NCBI GenBank assembly: GCA_946411835.1
Contig: CAMKFK010000008.1
Span: 1-45,687 of the forward strand
DNA: 45,687 bases
From: an uncultured Clostridia bacterium
Lineage (GTDB): Bacteria > Bacillota > Clostridia > Oscillospirales > Oscillospiraceae
Reading direction: 5' to 3'
The position numbers and the translations under genes are program-made. Under the pieces are notes generated by a model. The model was not told the origin of the DNA. It searched no databases and saw only the letters and a program-made list of their open reading frames with translations. Of this stretch, positions 27,173-34,957 are shown in pieces. Position 1 is the first letter of the stretch. Each line of letters begins with the position of its first letter.

Positions 27173-28450
27173 ATGGCAGAGCAGGGCATCGGCACCAAAT
27201 GTGTGCAGGGCGGCTACACGCCGGGGAATGGCGAGCCGCGTCAGATCCCGATCGTGCAGAGCACGACGTTCAAGTACGCTTCCAGCGCGGATATGGGCAA
27301 GCTCTTTGATCTGGAGGCCTCCGGCTACTTCTACACCCGTCTGCAAAACCCCACCAACGACTATGTCGCCGCGAAGCTCGCGCAGCTCGAGGGCGGCTCC
27401 GCCGCGATGCTGACCTCGTCCGGGCAGGCGGCGAGCTTTTATTCCGTGTTCAACATTGCCTCCTGCGGCGACCATGTCGTCTCCTCGTCCACAATTTACG
27501 GCGGTACCTACAACCTCTTTGCCGTGACGATGAAGCGCATGGGCATCGACTTCACCTTCGTCTCTCCCGACTGCACGGAGGAGGAGCTGGACGCCGCGTT
27601 CCGTCCGAACACCAAGGCGGTCTTCGGCGAGACCATCGCCAACCCGGCGCTGACCGTGCTGGACATCGAGAAGTTCGCCCGTGCCGCTCACGCTCACGGC
27701 GTGCCGCTCATCATCGACAACACCTTCGCCACGCCCGTGCTCTGCCGCCCCTTCGAGTGGGGCGCGGACATCGTCACGCACTCGACCACCAAGTATATGG
27801 ACGGCCACGGCGCCGCCGTCGGCGGCTGCATTGTGGACTCCGGGAAATTCGACTGGACGGCGCACGCCGACAAGTTCCCCGGCCTGTGCACGCCGGACGA
27901 GAGCTATCACGGCGTCACCTATACCGAGCGCTTCGGGCTTGCGGGCGCGTTCATCACCAAGGCGACCGCCCAGCTGATGCGCGACTTCGGTTCCATCCAG
28001 TCCCCGCAGAACGCATTTCTGCTCAACCTGGGTCTGGAGAGCCTGCACGTCCGCATGAAGCGTCACAGTGAAAACGGACTCGCTGTCGCCCAATTCCTGA
28101 GCGGGCATCCGCAGGTCTCGTGGGTGAACTACGCGGGACTTCCCGGCGACAAGTATCACGCCCTCGCCGAAAAGTACCTGCCGGACGGCGCCTGCGGCGT
28201 CGTCAGCTTCGGCGTCAAGGGCGGACGCGCCGCTGCCGAGGCGTTTATGGGGCGGCTGAAGGTCGCCGCCATCGAGACCCACGTTGCCGACGCGCGCACC
28301 TGCTGCCTGCACCCCGCCAGCGCCACGCACCGCCAGATGAACGACGACGAGCTGCGCGCCGCCGGCGTGTCGCCCGACCTTGTGCGCTATTCCTGCGGAC
28401 TGGAGGATGCCGCCGACCTGATTGCCGACCTCGATCAGGCACTGGCATAA
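27173..28450 (+). CDS. metY: O-acetylhomoserine sulfhydrylase
   Basis: This 425-residue PLP enzyme of the Cys/Met metabolism family joins O-acetylhomoserine with sulfide to make homocysteine, or with methanethiol to make methionine. The PLP-lysine lies in THSTTKYMDGHG. GYFYTRLQNPT, SSGQAASF and DNTFATPVLCRP are typical. The length and the insertion around TAHADKFPGL fit MetY rather than the shorter cystathionine gamma-synthase or methionine gamma-lyase. ATG 27173 follows GGAGG by 8 nt; an in-frame ATG five codons earlier overlaps that site and is less likely. metA lies 20 nt downstream and makes its substrate. Confidence 0.92.
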   Translation: MAEQGIGTKCVQGGYTPGNGEPRQIPIVQSTTFKYASSADMGKLFDLEASGYFYTRLQNPTNDYVAAKLAQLEGGSAAMLTSSGQAASFYSVFNIASCGDHVVSSSTIYGGTYNLFAVTMKRMGIDFTFVSPDCTEEELDAAFRPNTKAVFGETIANPALTVLDIEKFARAAHAHGVPLIIDNTFATPVLCRPFEWGADIVTHSTTKYMDGHGAAVGGCIVDSGKFDWTAHADKFPGLCTPDESYHGVTYTERFGLAGAFITKATAQLMRDFGSIQSPQNAFLLNLGLESLHVRMKRHSENGLAVAQFLSGHPQVSWVNYAGLPGDKYHALAEKYLPDGACGVVSFGVKGGRAAAEAFMGRLKVAAIETHVADARTCCLHPASATHRQMNDDELRAAGVSPDLVRYSCGLEDAADLIADLDQALA

Positions 28451-28470
28451 ACCGATAAGGAGGCGTCACC

Positions 28471-29397
28471 ATGCCCATTCGCATTCCCAACGACCTGCCG
28501 GCGACCCGCACGCTCGCCGACGAAAACATCTTCGTCATGACCGAAACGCGCGCCATCACGCAGGACATCCGGCCCTTGCAGGTGCTGCTGCTCAACCTCA
28601 TGCCCACCAAGATCGAGACGGAGACCCAGCTTGCCCGTCTGTTGGGCAATTCTCCCTTGCAGGTTGAGCTGGAGCTGATGCAGATGGCGTCCCACAAGGC
28701 GAAAAACGTTTCGGCGGAGCACATGCTTAAATTCTACACGACCTTTGAGAGTGTGCGCGAGCGCAAGTTCGACGGCATGATTATCACCGGCGCGCCGGTG
28801 GAGAAAATGCCCTTTGAATACGTCGAGTACTGGGACGAGCTGTGCGAGATCATGGAGTGGAGCAAGACCCATGTCCACTCCACCTTTCACATCTGCTGGG
28901 GCGCGCAGGCGGCGCTGTACTACCACTACGGCATCCCGAAGTATATGCTGACGGAGAAGCTGTCCGGCGTCTACCGTCATACGGTGGATCGGCGTTCGTC
29001 CATGCTCGTGCGCGGGTTTGACGACAGCTTTCTCGCGCCGCACTCGCGCTACACGGGTATCCGCCGTGAGGATGTGGAGCAGTGCGAGAAGCTGCGCATC
29101 CTCGCGTCCTCGCAGGAGGCGGGCGTCTACATTATGATGACCGACGGCGGACGCCAGGTGTTCATCACAGGGCACTCGGAGTACAGCTTCGACACCCTGC
29201 AAAAGGAATACCTGCGCGACCTTGGGCAGGGCATCCAGCCCAAGGTTCCGTACAACTACTTTCCGGACGACGATGATCGGCGCACGCCGCCGAACAGCTG
29301 GCGCGCGCACGCGAACCTGCTCTATCAGAACTGGCTGAACTATTACGTCTACCAGACGACGCCTTATGACATCAACACCATCGAACCGATGAAATAA
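28471..29397 (+). CDS. metA: Homoserine O-acetyltransferase (MetA family)
   Basis: MetA acylates homoserine at the start of methionine synthesis. The 308-residue product has the catalytic Cys142 (HICWGAQA), His235 and Glu237 (GHSEYS) of the family. Residue 111, in GAPVEKMPFE, is Glu; in characterised MetA proteins Glu111 selects acetyl-CoA while Gly111 selects succinyl-CoA. The product should therefore be O-acetylhomoserine, the substrate of the MetY encoded just upstream. The pair forms a direct sulfhydrylation route. An AAGGAGG site precedes the ATG. Confidence 0.94.
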   Translation: MPIRIPNDLPATRTLADENIFVMTETRAITQDIRPLQVLLLNLMPTKIETETQLARLLGNSPLQVELELMQMASHKAKNVSAEHMLKFYTTFESVRERKFDGMIITGAPVEKMPFEYVEYWDELCEIMEWSKTHVHSTFHICWGAQAALYYHYGIPKYMLTEKLSGVYRHTVDRRSSMLVRGFDDSFLAPHSRYTGIRREDVEQCEKLRILASSQEAGVYIMMTDGGRQVFITGHSEYSFDTLQKEYLRDLGQGIQPKVPYNYFPDDDDRRTPPNSWRAHANLLYQNWLNYYVYQTTPYDINTIEPMK

Positions 29398-29400
29398 AGA

Positions 29401-29429
29401 TTGCTTTCTGCGCGCAAACCCGTTATACT
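29401..29429 (+). promoter_or_regulatory. Promoter of the frr operon
   Basis: TTGCTT (29401-29406), a 17-bp spacer and TATACT (29424-29429), starting 4 nt after the metA stop. Transcription would begin near 29436, giving a leader of about 25 nt with an AGAGGAGG ribosome site. No terminator is visible before it, so metYA read-through is possible. Confidence 0.75.
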
Positions 29430-29460
29430 GTCATCAAGACATTTCAGAGGAGGTATCCCC

Positions 29461-30018
29461 ATGAACAAGGACGATTACAAGCAGTATACAGACAGGATGA
29501 AAAAAAGCGTGGAGTCCGTGGCGTCGGACTTTGCCGCTGTGCGTGCCGGACGCGCGAACGCCGCCGTGCTTGACCGCATCAACGTCGATTACTACGGCGT
29601 GCCCACGCCCATCCACCAGATCGCGTCCATCTCCTCGCCCGACCCGCGCCAGCTGCTCATCACGCCTTGGGACGCGGGTGCGCTCAAGCTCATCAACAAG
29701 GCGATTCAGGAGTCCGATCTGGGCATCAACCCGCAGAACGACGGCCGGGCCATTCGCCTCAGCTTCCCGCAGCTGACCGAGGAGCGCCGTAAGGAGCTGG
29801 TCAAGCAGATCCGCAAGTACGCCGAGGGCGGCAAGGTTGCCATCCGCAACATCCGCCGCGACGCGATGGAGGCGTTCAAGAAGCAGCAGAAAAGCAGTGA
29901 GATCACGGAGGACGACCTTAAAATCGCCGAAAAGGACCTCCAGAAGCTCACCGACGATTATTGCAAGGAGCTCGACGAGCTGCTGGCGAAGAAGGAAACG
30001 GAGCTCATGGCGGTTTAA
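29461..30018 (+). CDS. frr: Ribosome recycling factor
   Basis: RRF works with EF-G to split post-termination ribosomes. The 185-residue product has the tRNA-like two-domain layout: a three-helix bundle (about 1-30 and 105-185) around a beta domain. Signatures include VRAGRANAAVLDRINVDYYG, LLITPWD and AIRLSFPQLTEERRKEL. The frame opens upstream at 29401, but that ATG-less extension contains the promoter; ATG 29461 with AGAGGAGG is clearly correct. Its stop overlaps the uppS start in TAATG. Confidence 0.96.
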   Translation: MNKDDYKQYTDRMKKSVESVASDFAAVRAGRANAAVLDRINVDYYGVPTPIHQIASISSPDPRQLLITPWDAGALKLINKAIQESDLGINPQNDGRAIRLSFPQLTEERRKELVKQIRKYAEGGKVAIRNIRRDAMEAFKKQQKSSEITEDDLKIAEKDLQKLTDDYCKELDELLAKKETELMAV

Positions 30019-30764
30019 TGGCTATTTTTTCTGCGAAACAGGCGGGGCAGGCGACAAGCCTGCCTCGTCATGTTGCCGTTATCATGGACGGCAACGGCCG
30101 CTGGGCGACGCGACGCGGCCTCCCGCGCACAGCGGGGCACAAGGCGGGGGCGGAGACCTTTCGTACCATCGCCACCTACTGCAGGGACCTGGGGCTGGAG
30201 TACCTGACAGTCTACGCTTTCTCCACCGAAAACTGGAAGCGCCCCAAGGCGGAGGTGGACGCGATCATGTCCCTGCTCGACCAGTATCTGCACGAGAGCA
30301 TCGAGAAGATGGCGCGCGACCGGATCCGGCTCAGGTTTCTCGGCGACACGACGGTGCTGTCGCCCAAGCTGCGGCAGCTCATCGCCGAGACGGATGAGAT
30401 CACCCGGCACATCGAGGGTTTTCAGGCGAACGTCTGCCTCAACTACGGCGGGCGCGACGAGATCGTGCGCGCCGCGCGGCAATTTGCGCGCGAATGTGTC
30501 GCGGGACAGCGTTCGCCGGACGAGCTGACCGAGGCGACGTTTCCGTCCTATCTCTGGTCGGCGGGCATCCCCGATCCCGAGCTGCTCATCCGACCGGGCG
30601 GAGAGCTGCGCATCAGCAACTATCTGCTCTGGCAGATCGCCTACAGCGAGATCTACGTCACCGACACGCTCTGGCCGGATTTTGACGCCGGGGCGCTGGA
30701 CGAAGCGCTCGCGTGGTATCAGACGCGGGATCGCAGGTTCGGCGGGCTATCCGGAAAAAAATGA
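30018..30764 (+). CDS. uppS: Undecaprenyl diphosphate synthase
   Basis: UppS extends farnesyl diphosphate with isopentenyl units to the C55 carrier used for wall synthesis. The 248-residue cis-prenyltransferase shows VAVIMDGNGRWA (catalytic Asp24), GHKAGAETFR, YAFSTENWKRP and LLIRPGGELRISNYLLWQ. The last motif is usually RTSGE or RTGGE, so the Pro is a mild variation. The ATG shares its first base with the frr stop codon. dxr and ispG, which supply its isoprenoid precursors, are in the same operon. Confidence 0.95.
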   Translation: MAIFSAKQAGQATSLPRHVAVIMDGNGRWATRRGLPRTAGHKAGAETFRTIATYCRDLGLEYLTVYAFSTENWKRPKAEVDAIMSLLDQYLHESIEKMARDRIRLRFLGDTTVLSPKLRQLIAETDEITRHIEGFQANVCLNYGGRDEIVRAARQFARECVAGQRSPDELTEATFPSYLWSAGIPDPELLIRPGGELRISNYLLWQIAYSEIYVTDTLWPDFDAGALDEALAWYQTRDRRFGGLSGKK

Positions 30765-30793
30765 CAATCTGTACGGGTTAAGGGACTGATTTT

Positions 30794-31657
30794 ATGTTGC
30801 AACGATGGTTGGTTGCCATCCTCGGGCTGCCGGCGCTGCTGGCGGTACTGCTGCTTTGTCCGCCGTGGGCGACCATGCTGCTGGTCGCCGTCATCGCGGG
30901 CGCGGCGGCGTATGAGCTGCTGCGCGTCGCCGGGAAAAGCGGAAAGGAGAAGGCCGCCGGTTGGACGGTCGCCTATGCCGCCTTTCAGGTATTCAATGCG
31001 TATCGCGCCCGTTCATGGTACCTGGCGGGCTTTCAGACTCCGGGATATCAGCTGCGCGCGCCGATCGACCCGCTTTGGGTGATGCCGTGCTGTCTGATCG
31101 TCGTGCTGTTTCTCTTCGCAGTCAGCACCTACGAAAAGCCCGACGCGCTTTCGTTCCAGACCATATCGGTTGCGTTCGTCGGCGGAGCGGTGTTTCCGAT
31201 GATGTTCTCCTGCATCGTGCTCCTGCGGATGCACGAGTCCTACGGGCGGCTCTACGTCCTCGCGCCGTTTTTCATCGCGTTTATGGGGGACAGCCTGGCG
31301 CTGTATTTTGGCAAGTGGTTCGGCAGGCGAAAGCTGACGCCCGTCAGCCCGCATAAGACATGGGCGGGCTTCTACGGCAGCATCCTTGGTTCCGTGCTGG
31401 GTATGGCGGCGTTTGGCGTCCTCGGCGCGCAATGGCTCGGATACGCGCCGAACTGGCTGCGCCTTGCGCTCCTCGGCGTCGTCGGCAATCTGATCGGGCA
31501 GCTTGGCGACCTCTCCACCTCTCTCATCAAGCGCGAGGCGGGCGTCAAGGACTACAGTCATCTGCTCCTCACCCACGGCGGCGTGCTGGACCGTTTCGAC
31601 TCCACGCTCTTCATCGCGCCTGTGGTCTATATCTTTGTATGTGAAGGAATCATATGA
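30794..31657 (+). CDS. cdsA: Phosphatidate cytidylyltransferase
   Basis: CdsA makes CDP-diacylglycerol from CTP and phosphatidic acid, the branch point of phospholipid synthesis. The 287-residue integral membrane protein has about seven to eight spans. It ends with the family signature, visible as SLIKREAGVKD followed by LTHGGVLDRFDS. The middle segment MGDSLALYFGKWFGRRKL also fits. It lies in the usual uppS-cdsA-dxr order, and dxr begins 1 nt after its stop. Confidence 0.95.
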   Translation: MLQRWLVAILGLPALLAVLLLCPPWATMLLVAVIAGAAAYELLRVAGKSGKEKAAGWTVAYAAFQVFNAYRARSWYLAGFQTPGYQLRAPIDPLWVMPCCLIVVLFLFAVSTYEKPDALSFQTISVAFVGGAVFPMMFSCIVLLRMHESYGRLYVLAPFFIAFMGDSLALYFGKWFGRRKLTPVSPHKTWAGFYGSILGSVLGMAAFGVLGAQWLGYAPNWLRLALLGVVGNLIGQLGDLSTSLIKREAGVKDYSHLLLTHGGVLDRFDSTLFIAPVVYIFVCEGII

Positions 31658-31658
31658 T

Positions 31659-32807
31659 ATGACAAGGACAATCGCTTTACTGGGTTCCACCGGCTCCATC
31701 GGTCGACAGACCCTGGAGGTGGCGCGGGAGCTGGGGCTGGGCGTCGCGGCGCTGACCGCAAACAGCAGCGTTGATCTGATCGAAGCGCAGGCGCGGGAGT
31801 TTTCCCCGCGTCTTGCCGTACTGTACGATGCTGACGCGGCAAACGAGCTGCGGCGCCGTCTTGCGGACACGGACGTCGAGGTTCTGAGCGGCATGGACGG
31901 GCTGCTTGCCGCCGCGACCGTTGATGAGGCGGACACGGTCGTCACCGCCGTGGTGGGTATGATCGGGCTGCGTCCGACGCTCGCCGCCATTGAGCGGAAA
32001 AAGCGCATTGCGCTCGCCAACAAGGAGACGCTGGTCTGCGCGGGCGCTTTGGTCATGGACGCGGCTGACAAATACGGCGCGGAGCTCGTGCCCGTGGACA
32101 GCGAGCACAGCGCCATTTTTCAGTGTCTGCAAGGCTGCCGTGACCGAAGCGAGATCAAGCGTCTGATCCTCACCTGCTCCGGCGGTCCGTTTTACGGTCT
32201 CTCCTTCGACGAGCTGGCGGGGAAGACCCGCGCCGACGCGCTTCGCCACCCAAACTGGACGATGGGCGCGAAAATCACCGTGGACAGTGCGACGCTGATG
32301 AACAAGGGTCTGGAGATCATCGAGGCGATGCGGCTCTATCGTCTGCCGCTCTCCAAGGTCGCCGCCGTCATCCACCGCCAGAGCATTGTGCACTCGCTCG
32401 TCGAGTTCCGTGACGGCGCGCTGCTGGCGCAGCTCGGCACGCCGGACATGAAGCTGCCGATCCGCTACGCCATGACTTACCCCTACCGCGCGCCGTCTCC
32501 GGCGGAGCCGCTCGACCTGCTGTCCTGCCCGCCGCTGACCTTCGCGGAGCCGGACGAACACACGTTCCGCTGCCTGCGCATCGCCAGGACCTGCGCCGAG
32601 GCCGGCGGCACGTCCTGCGCCATCATGAACGGCGCGAATGAGGTTGCCGTTTATGCGTTCCTGCGCGAGCGGATCGGCTTCAATGACATCCCCGCGCTGG
32701 TGCAGGCGGCGCTGGACGAGACGCCGCAGGTATCAAACCCGGCGCTTTCGGATATTCTGGAAGCGGACCGCCTTGCCCGCGAGAGCGTACGGGCGCGTAT
32801 CCGCTGA
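31659..32807 (+). CDS. dxr: 1-deoxy-D-xylulose 5-phosphate reductoisomerase
   Basis: Dxr (IspC) converts DXP to methylerythritol phosphate using NADPH, the first committed step of the MEP isoprenoid pathway. The 382-residue product begins with the NADPH loop LLGSTGSIGRQT. It has the active-site and metal segments ANKETLVCAG, PVDSEHSAIFQ, TCSGGPF and MGAKITVDSATLMNKGLE. ATG 31659 is 1 nt after the cdsA stop and preceded by AAGGA. The longer open frame upstream overlaps cdsA and is not coding. Confidence 0.96.
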   Translation: MTRTIALLGSTGSIGRQTLEVARELGLGVAALTANSSVDLIEAQAREFSPRLAVLYDADAANELRRRLADTDVEVLSGMDGLLAAATVDEADTVVTAVVGMIGLRPTLAAIERKKRIALANKETLVCAGALVMDAADKYGAELVPVDSEHSAIFQCLQGCRDRSEIKRLILTCSGGPFYGLSFDELAGKTRADALRHPNWTMGAKITVDSATLMNKGLEIIEAMRLYRLPLSKVAAVIHRQSIVHSLVEFRDGALLAQLGTPDMKLPIRYAMTYPYRAPSPAEPLDLLSCPPLTFAEPDEHTFRCLRIARTCAEAGGTSCAIMNGANEVAVYAFLRERIGFNDIPALVQAALDETPQVSNPALSDILEADRLARESVRARIR

Positions 32808-32823
32808 TTTAGGAGCGTTTTTC

Positions 32824-33888
32824 ATGTATATTCTCTTGGCAATCCTGATGTTTGGCGTCCTCATCGCCGTGCACGAGTTCGGGCATTTTGCCGCCGCGAA
32901 GCTCTGCGGCGTCCGCGTGAACGAGTTCTCCATCGGCATGGGGCCGCTGCTGCTGCAAAAAACCCGGGGGGAGACGGATTACTCCCTGCGTCTGCTGCCC
33001 ATCGGCGGCTACTGCGCCATGGAGGGCGAGGACGAGGAGTCCGGCGACGAGCGGGCGCTGAACCATCAGGGCTTCTGGAAGCAATTCGTCATCTTCATCG
33101 CAGGCGCGGCGATGAATTTCCTCACCGGCTTTCTGATCCTGCTGTGCCTCTACATCGGCGCGCAGGCGTTCTACACCGCCGAGATCGTCGGCTTCGCCGA
33201 GGGCTTTCCCTACGAGGGCGCGGACGGCGTCATGGTCGGCGACGAAATCTATAAAATCAACGGCGAGCGCATCTATACCCGCAGCGACGTGTCAACCATT
33301 CTGCAATTCAAGTCACGGGGCGACACGATGGAGCTGGTTGTGCGGCGCGACGGCGAAAAGCTGACGCGCACGCTGGAAAAGCAGACCTATACCGACGAGA
33401 ACGGCAGCGAATACCGCGCCTTCGGCTTCTCCTTCGGCGGCTACGCGGAGGCGACGGCGGCGCTGAAGCTCAAATACGCCTGGTACAACACGCTGGACTA
33501 CGTCCGCCTTGTGCGCCTGAGCCTGCAAATGCTCGTTTCCGGCGCGGCGGGCATGGAGGATCTGAACGGTCCGGTGGGCATCGTGTCCACGATCTCCGAA
33601 ATGGGGCGCGAGACCGAGGCGGAGGAGGGGAAAGGCGCCGCGATCGAGAGCGTGCTGTACTATGGCGCGCTCATTGCGGTGAACCTTGCCGTGATGAACC
33701 TGCTGCCTCTGCCCGCACTGGACGGCGGAAAGGTGCTGATCCTCGTTGTCAACGCGGTCACGATGGGGCTGTTCCGCAGGAAGATACCCCAGAAGTTTGA
33801 AACCGTCATCAACGCGGCGGGCTTTGCGCTGCTGATGGCGCTGATGCTGTTCGTTACGTTCCACGACGTGTGGCGGCTGGTCAAGTGA
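32824..33888 (+). CDS. rseP: Site-2 family zinc metalloprotease RseP
   Basis: RseP-type proteases cut transmembrane proteins inside the membrane, for example anti-sigma factors and remnant signal peptides. The 354-residue product has the zinc motif HEFGH (17-21) in the first membrane span, a single PDZ domain (about 120-200) and the second metal site LPALDGGK (Asp300) in a late span. The RIP motif, order and length fit the RasP/RseP class. An AGGAG site precedes ATG 32824. It stands between dxr and ispG as in many Firmicutes. Confidence 0.94.
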   Translation: MYILLAILMFGVLIAVHEFGHFAAAKLCGVRVNEFSIGMGPLLLQKTRGETDYSLRLLPIGGYCAMEGEDEESGDERALNHQGFWKQFVIFIAGAAMNFLTGFLILLCLYIGAQAFYTAEIVGFAEGFPYEGADGVMVGDEIYKINGERIYTRSDVSTILQFKSRGDTMELVVRRDGEKLTRTLEKQTYTDENGSEYRAFGFSFGGYAEATAALKLKYAWYNTLDYVRLVRLSLQMLVSGAAGMEDLNGPVGIVSTISEMGRETEAEEGKGAAIESVLYYGALIAVNLAVMNLLPLPALDGGKVLILVVNAVTMGLFRRKIPQKFETVINAAGFALLMALMLFVTFHDVWRLVK

Positions 33889-33903
33889 GAAGGAGTGCGC
33901 ACC

Positions 33904-34941
33904 ATGACGAAGAGGATACAGGTCGGCAGCGTCGCCGTCGGCGGCGGCGCGCCGGTGAGCATACAGTCCATGTGCAACACGCGAACCGAGGACGCGGAGG
34001 CGACGATCCGTCAAATCCATATTTTGGAGGCGGCGGGCTGCGAGATCGTCCGCGTCACCGTGCCGACCAAGGAGGCGGCGGAGGCGCTGAGCACGATCCG
34101 CGCGCAGATCCACATCCCGCTGGTGGCGGACATCCATTTCGACTACCGCCTTGCGCTCGAGGCGGCGGCGCGCGGCGCGGACGCCATCCGCATCAACCCC
34201 GGCAACATCGGCGGAGAAGACCGCGTGAAGGCAGTGGCGGACGCCTGCCGTGCCCGCAGCTTGCCGATCCGCATCGGCGTGAACGGCGGCTCGCTGGAAC
34301 GGGAGCTGCTGGCGAAGTACGGCCGCGTCACGCCGGAGGCGCTGGTCGAGAGCGCGCTGGGGCACATCCGGCTTTTGGAACAGCACGATTTCACGGATAT
34401 TGCCGTCAGCGTCAAGTCCAGCGACGTGCGGCTCAATTTGCAGGCGTACCGGCTGCTGAGCCGGACCATCGACTACCCGCTCCACCTTGGCGTCACCGAG
34501 GCGGGTACGCCAACGATGGGACTGGTCAAGTCCGCCGTTGGCATCGGCGCGCTGCTGTGCGACGGCATCGGCGACACAATGCGTGTGTCGTTGACTGCCG
34601 ACCCCGTGGAGGAGGTCTACGCCGCAAAGAAAATCCTGAAGGCGTGCGGCCTGCGCGAAAGCGGCGTGAACCTGATTTCCTGCCCGACCTGCGGGCGCAC
34701 GTCCTATGACATGATCCCGCTGGTCGAGGAGCTGGAGCGCCGCCTGGAGCATTGCGGCAAGAAGCTGACCGTCGCGGTCATGGGCTGCGTCGTCAACGGT
34801 CCGGGGGAGGCGAGCGCCGCCGATCTCGGCGTCGCCGGCGGCAAGGGCGAGGGCTTGATTTTCCGGAAAGGGGAAATCCTTTACAAAGTGCCGGAAGACA
34901 GGCTGATTGACGCACTGATGGACGAGATAGAGAAATTCTGA
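33904..34941 (+). CDS. ispG: 4-hydroxy-3-methylbut-2-en-1-yl diphosphate synthase
   Basis: IspG (GcpE) is the 4Fe-4S enzyme that converts MEcPP to HMBPP, the penultimate MEP-pathway step. The 345-residue product has a TIM barrel (RVTVPTKEAAEAL, RINPGNIGGEDRVK, RIGVNGGSLE) and a C-terminal cluster domain with Cys260, Cys263 (SCPTCGR) and Cys295 (GCVVNGPGEA), plus the catalytic Glu302. ATG 33904 has AAGGAG 8 nt upstream and gives the family start; an ATG three codons earlier is possible. The electron donor, usually flavodoxin or ferredoxin, is not encoded nearby. Confidence 0.96.
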   Translation: MTKRIQVGSVAVGGGAPVSIQSMCNTRTEDAEATIRQIHILEAAGCEIVRVTVPTKEAAEALSTIRAQIHIPLVADIHFDYRLALEAAARGADAIRINPGNIGGEDRVKAVADACRARSLPIRIGVNGGSLERELLAKYGRVTPEALVESALGHIRLLEQHDFTDIAVSVKSSDVRLNLQAYRLLSRTIDYPLHLGVTEAGTPTMGLVKSAVGIGALLCDGIGDTMRVSLTADPVEEVYAAKKILKACGLRESGVNLISCPTCGRTSYDMIPLVEELERRLEHCGKKLTVAVMGCVVNGPGEASAADLGVAGGKGEGLIFRKGEILYKVPEDRLIDALMDEIEKF

Positions 34942-34957
34942 CGAGCTAGGGGTTTAC

